8,411 bases of DNA, taken from Acetobacteraceae bacterium (GTDB taxonomy: Bacteria > Pseudomonadota > Alphaproteobacteria > Acetobacterales > Acetobacteraceae). The translations under genes were made by a program, and so were the position numbers. A model generated the notes under the pieces. That model was given only the letters and a program-made list of their open reading frames with translations, ran no database searches and was not told the origin of the DNA. Shown here piece by piece: positions 6,160 to 8,411 of this stretch (its first letter is position 1; each line of letters begins with the position of its first letter). The stretch covers positions 1 through 8,411 of the forward strand of contig JADGHI010000142.1 in assembly GCA_019689515.1 (NCBI GenBank). Reading direction: 5' to 3'.

Positions 6160-7143
6160 ATGACCACGGTCACCATCGGCCGCCGTGCCGCGCTCGGTGC
6201 CGCGCTCGGCGCCGCCACGACGCTCGCGCGCCCCGCGATCGGCCAGGGGCGGTTCCCGAACCGGCCCGTGCGCTTCCTGATCCCCTGGGCGCCGGGCGGA
6301 ATCCTCGATGGCTTCATGCGGCTGCAGGCGGAGCTGTTCCAGCAGGAGACCGGCCAGCCGCTGGTCATCGAGAACCGGCCCGGCGCGCGCGGCACGCTCG
6401 CGGCGCAGTACCTCATCACCCAGGCGCGGCCGGACGGCTACACCATCGCGCACCACCACCTGTCCATCATCCGCCATCCCTTCCTGACGAAGCGGCCGAC
6501 CTGGCATCCGGTGGACGACTTCACCTACATCATGCAGCAGTCCGGCTTCGTCTTCGGCCATGTGGTGCACCCGGCCTCCGGCTGGAACACGCTGGCCGAC
6601 ATGTGGGCGGAGGCGCGGCGGCGGCCGGGGCAGCTCTCCTACGGCACCTCCGGCATCGCGACGAGCAACCACCTGGCGATGGAGGAGCTGTGCGAGAAGG
6701 AGGGCGTGCAGATGACGCACGTGCCCTTCCGCGGCACCTCAGAGAACATCACCGCGCTGCTCGCGCGGCAGATCGACTGCATCGCCAACTCGAACTCCTG
6801 GGCGCCGAACGTGGAGGCGGGGCAGATGCGGCTGCTCGCGGTCTGGACGCGGCAGCGGCTGCGCGCCTTCCCGGAGGCGCCGACCCTGCTCGAACTCGGC
6901 TACGGGATGGTGGTGACCTCGCCCTACGGCATCGCGGGGCCGAAGGGGATGGACCCGGAGATCGTGGAGCGGCTGCACCAGATCTTCCACAAGACCCAGA
7001 CGCATCCGCGGGTGCAGGAGCTGATGGAGCGGAACGACATGCCGGACGAGTATCTCGGGCCGGCGGACTATACGAAGTTCGCGCGGGAGCGGGCGGAGTA
7101 CGAACGCCGGATGGTGGCGCGACTGAACCTGTCGATCGACTGA
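6160..7143 (+). CDS. Bug/TctC-family periplasmic solute-binding protein, copy 3
   Basis: The protein has 327 residues, the same length as copy 2, and starts 25 bases after it. The signal sequence contains GRRAALGAALG (7-17) with probable cleavage near PAIGQG (25-30). Family landmarks are RFPNRPVRFLIPWAPGGILD (31-50), VIENRPGARGTL (69-80), PDGYTIAHHHLS (91-102), THVPFRG (186-192) and FPEAPTLLELG (237-247). Several probable pocket-facing stretches differ from the first two copies: HHHLS replaces QMHLS, QQSGF (126-130) replaces GLCGW, and IANSNSW replaces VAD-x-S-x-W. It may therefore recognise a different solute. It is the last gene of the operon, and a GC-rich hairpin starts 8 bases after its stop. 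Confidence 0.92.
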   Translation: MTTVTIGRRAALGAALGAATTLARPAIGQGRFPNRPVRFLIPWAPGGILDGFMRLQAELFQQETGQPLVIENRPGARGTLAAQYLITQARPDGYTIAHHHLSIIRHPFLTKRPTWHPVDDFTYIMQQSGFVFGHVVHPASGWNTLADMWAEARRRPGQLSYGTSGIATSNHLAMEELCEKEGVQMTHVPFRGTSENITALLARQIDCIANSNSWAPNVEAGQMRLLAVWTRQRLRAFPEAPTLLELGYGMVVTSPYGIAGPKGMDPEIVERLHQIFHKTQTHPRVQELMERNDMPDEYLGPADYTKFARERAEYERRMVARLNLSID

Positions 7144-7151
7144 GCGCGACA

Positions 7152-7196
7152 GCGCCGCCCGCACCCGCGCCCGGATCGGCGGAGCGCGGGCGGCGC
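7152..7196 (+). terminator. Hairpin after the receptor operon
   Basis: GCGCCGCCCGC at 7152-7162 is perfectly complementary to GCGGGCGGCGC at 7186-7196, with a 23-base loop in which an alternative inner stem (CCGCGC with GCGCGG) is possible. It begins 8 bases after the stop of copy 3. No T-run follows, so it may be a processing or stabilising structure instead of a true intrinsic terminator. Confidence 0.42.
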
Positions 7197-7401
7197 GCCC
7201 GTGCGTCGCGAGCGGGGAGGATCGGGCGGCGGGATCTGCGGAGAGGCGACCCGCCGCAAGGCGTGGGCTGGGCTCACACTGCCCCGCATGAGGCCCGCCC
7301 CCATGCGGCGCGTGGCAAGTGCGCCGAGGTCGCGAATGCTGCCTACACCCCCGGCGCGAAGCCAGGGCTCGCCGAGGCGTACCCCACGCCGGCGTCCAAG
7401 G

Positions 7402-7428
7402 CCGCGTTCATGACCACCATGAACGCGG
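7402..7428 (-). terminator. Hairpin after odhB
   Basis: CCGCGTTCATG at 7402-7412 and CATGAACGCGG at 7418-7428 form a perfect 11-base-pair stem with a 5-base loop. The stem begins 7 bases downstream of the odhB stop on the minus strand. The compact loop and position are those of a transcription terminator or an mRNA 3'-end stem, though no clear U-tract follows. It could also act on convergent transcripts from the plus strand. Confidence 0.55.
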
Positions 7429-7435
7429 GGCGGTA

Positions 7436-8389
7436 TCAGACGTCCAGCAGCAACCGCTCCGGATTCTCGATCGACTCCTTCACCCGCACCAGGAAGCTCA
7501 CCGCCTCCTTCCCGTCCACGATGCGGTGGTCGTAGCTGAGCGCGAGGTACATCATCGGGCGGATCTCGACCTTCCCGCCCACCGCGACCGGCCGGTCCTG
7601 GATCTTGTGCATGCCGAGGATGCCGGACTGCGGCGGGTTCAGGATCGGCGTGCTCAGCAGGCTGCCGTAGATGCCGCCATTGGTGATGGTGAAGCTGCCG
7701 CCCGAGAGTTCCTCCAGCTTCAGCGAGCCATCGCGGGCGCGGCGGCCGAAATCGGCGATGCGCTTCTCGATCTCGGCGAAGCTCAGCTTGTCGGCGTCGC
7801 GCAGCACCGGCACCACGAGGCCCGCCGGGCCGCCAACGGCGATGCCCATGTGCACGAAGTTCTTGTAGATGATGTCCTCGCCGTCGATCTCGGCGTTGAC
7901 GGCGGGGAACTCCTTCAGCGCGGCGACGCAGGCCTTCACGAAGAAGCTCATGAAGCCGAGGCGCACGCCGTGGCGCTTCTCGAAGGCGTCGCGATACTCG
8001 CTGCGCAGCGCCATCACCGCCGACATGTCCACCTCGTTGAAGGTGGTGAGCATCGCGGCGGTGTTCTGCGCCTCCTTCAGGCGGCGCGCGATGGTCTGGC
8101 GCAGGCGCGTCATGCGCACCCGCTCCTCGCCCTCCTCCAGCGCGCGGGGTGCCGGCTTCGCGGCGGGGGCCTGCGGCGCTGCGGGCGCGGCGGCGGCCCG
8201 CTGGAGATAGGCAAGCACGTCGCCCTTGGTGATGCGCCCGTCCTTGCCGGTGCCGGCGCCGATCTGCTCGGAGGTGATGCGGTTCTCCGCCATCAACCGG
8301 GCAGCGGCAGGGAGTGGCGCATGCTCGCCGGGCCGCGCGCCCGGGCCGCCCGGCCCGCGCGGCGCCCCGGCCCGGGGGGGTATTAACAA
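7436..8389 (-). CDS. odhB: 2-oxoglutarate dehydrogenase E2 (dihydrolipoamide succinyltransferase), N-terminus missing or beyond the window
   Basis: E2 transfers the succinyl group from the lipoyl arm to CoA and forms the core of the complex. The clear homology begins near HAPLPAAARLMAEN, the E3/E1-binding domain (about residues 23-62 counted from the TTG at 8389, including GTGKDGRITKGDVL). An Ala/Pro linker and the full acyltransferase domain (about 86-317) follow, with active-site DHRIVDG (287-293, His288 and Asp292) and the typical C-terminus NPERLLLDV. The lipoyl domain that should precede this is not visible. The frame is open to the right edge, so the gene may simply continue. However, upstream of the binding domain the coding quality is poor: consecutive TTG, TTA and ATA codons next to a seven-base C run. 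The TTG at 8389 is only a nominal start. An ending FLVRVKESIENPERLLLDV-type tail and the co-directional lpdA favour the succinyl- over the acetyl-transferase. Confidence 0.88.
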   Translation of the reverse strand: MLIPPRAGAPRGPGGPGARPGEHAPLPAAARLMAENRITSEQIGAGTGKDGRITKGDVLAYLQRAAAAPAAPQAPAAKPAPRALEEGEERVRMTRLRQTIARRLKEAQNTAAMLTTFNEVDMSAVMALRSEYRDAFEKRHGVRLGFMSFFVKACVAALKEFPAVNAEIDGEDIIYKNFVHMGIAVGGPAGLVVPVLRDADKLSFAEIEKRIADFGRRARDGSLKLEELSGGSFTITNGGIYGSLLSTPILNPPQSGILGMHKIQDRPVAVGGKVEIRPMMYLALSYDHRIVDGKEAVSFLVRVKESIENPERLLLDV

Positions 8390-8411
8390 ATGGCGCGGCC
8401 GACGAAGGCGT

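Noticed and set aside
7319..8386. Plus-strand frame antisense to odhB (355 codons)
   Set aside because: Antisense shadow, His/Ala/Leu/Asp-rich. The odhB frame carries the DHRIVDG active site and a full acyltransferase domain.
1..8411. CRISPR array, tRNA, rRNA, insertion sequence ends or integrase
   Set aside because: None of the expected repeat-spacer pattern, cloverleaf, transposase motifs or flanking inverted repeats with target duplications was seen.

Overview
The window is about 70% GC (estimated by eye), with GC-ended codons throughout its genes. The set of an E2 component of the 2-oxoglutarate dehydrogenase type, a dihydrolipoamide dehydrogenase and several orphan Bug/TctC-type solute receptors suggests a high-GC alphaproteobacterium, plausibly of the Acetobacteraceae (Roseomonas-like). 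That placement rests on gene style and was not checked by any search.

Layout, left to right. Positions 1-513 (minus strand) hold the N-terminal part of a major facilitator superfamily transporter that runs off the left edge. Positions 514-1043 contain no convincing gene but do contain several short perfect inverted repeats. Positions 1044-3847 (minus strand) hold a compact, co-directional run: lpdA (E3), then a D12-class adenine-specific DNA methyltransferase, then a 95-residue membrane protein whose start overlaps the methyltransferase stop. Positions 3848-4125 are a divergent intergenic region. Positions 4126-7143 (plus strand) hold three tandem paralogous periplasmic solute-binding proteins of the Bug/TctC family with gaps of only 14 and 25 bases, surely one operon. 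Positions 7144-7435 lie between convergent genes and carry two hairpins, one next to each stop codon. Positions 7436-8389 or beyond (minus strand) hold the E3-binding and catalytic domains of odhB (E2).

odhB and lpdA point the same way and their products belong to one complex: E2's peripheral-subunit-binding domain holds E3, which reoxidises the lipoyl arms. Here they are separated by about 3.6 kb containing the oppositely oriented receptor operon, and a hairpin follows the odhB stop, so lpdA must have its own promoter. The receptors carry RR-type (Tat-like) signal sequences and would bind small organic acids in the periplasm, but no TctA/TctB membrane partner is in the window.

The points most worth a second look are: the odd 5' part of odhB, where no lipoyl domain is visible and very rare codons lie beside a G7 run; the triple receptor cassette with a mosaic similarity pattern; and the orphan methyltransferase coupled to a small membrane protein downstream of lpdA. 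I found no convincing wholly new system, CRISPR array, tRNA, rRNA or transposase.
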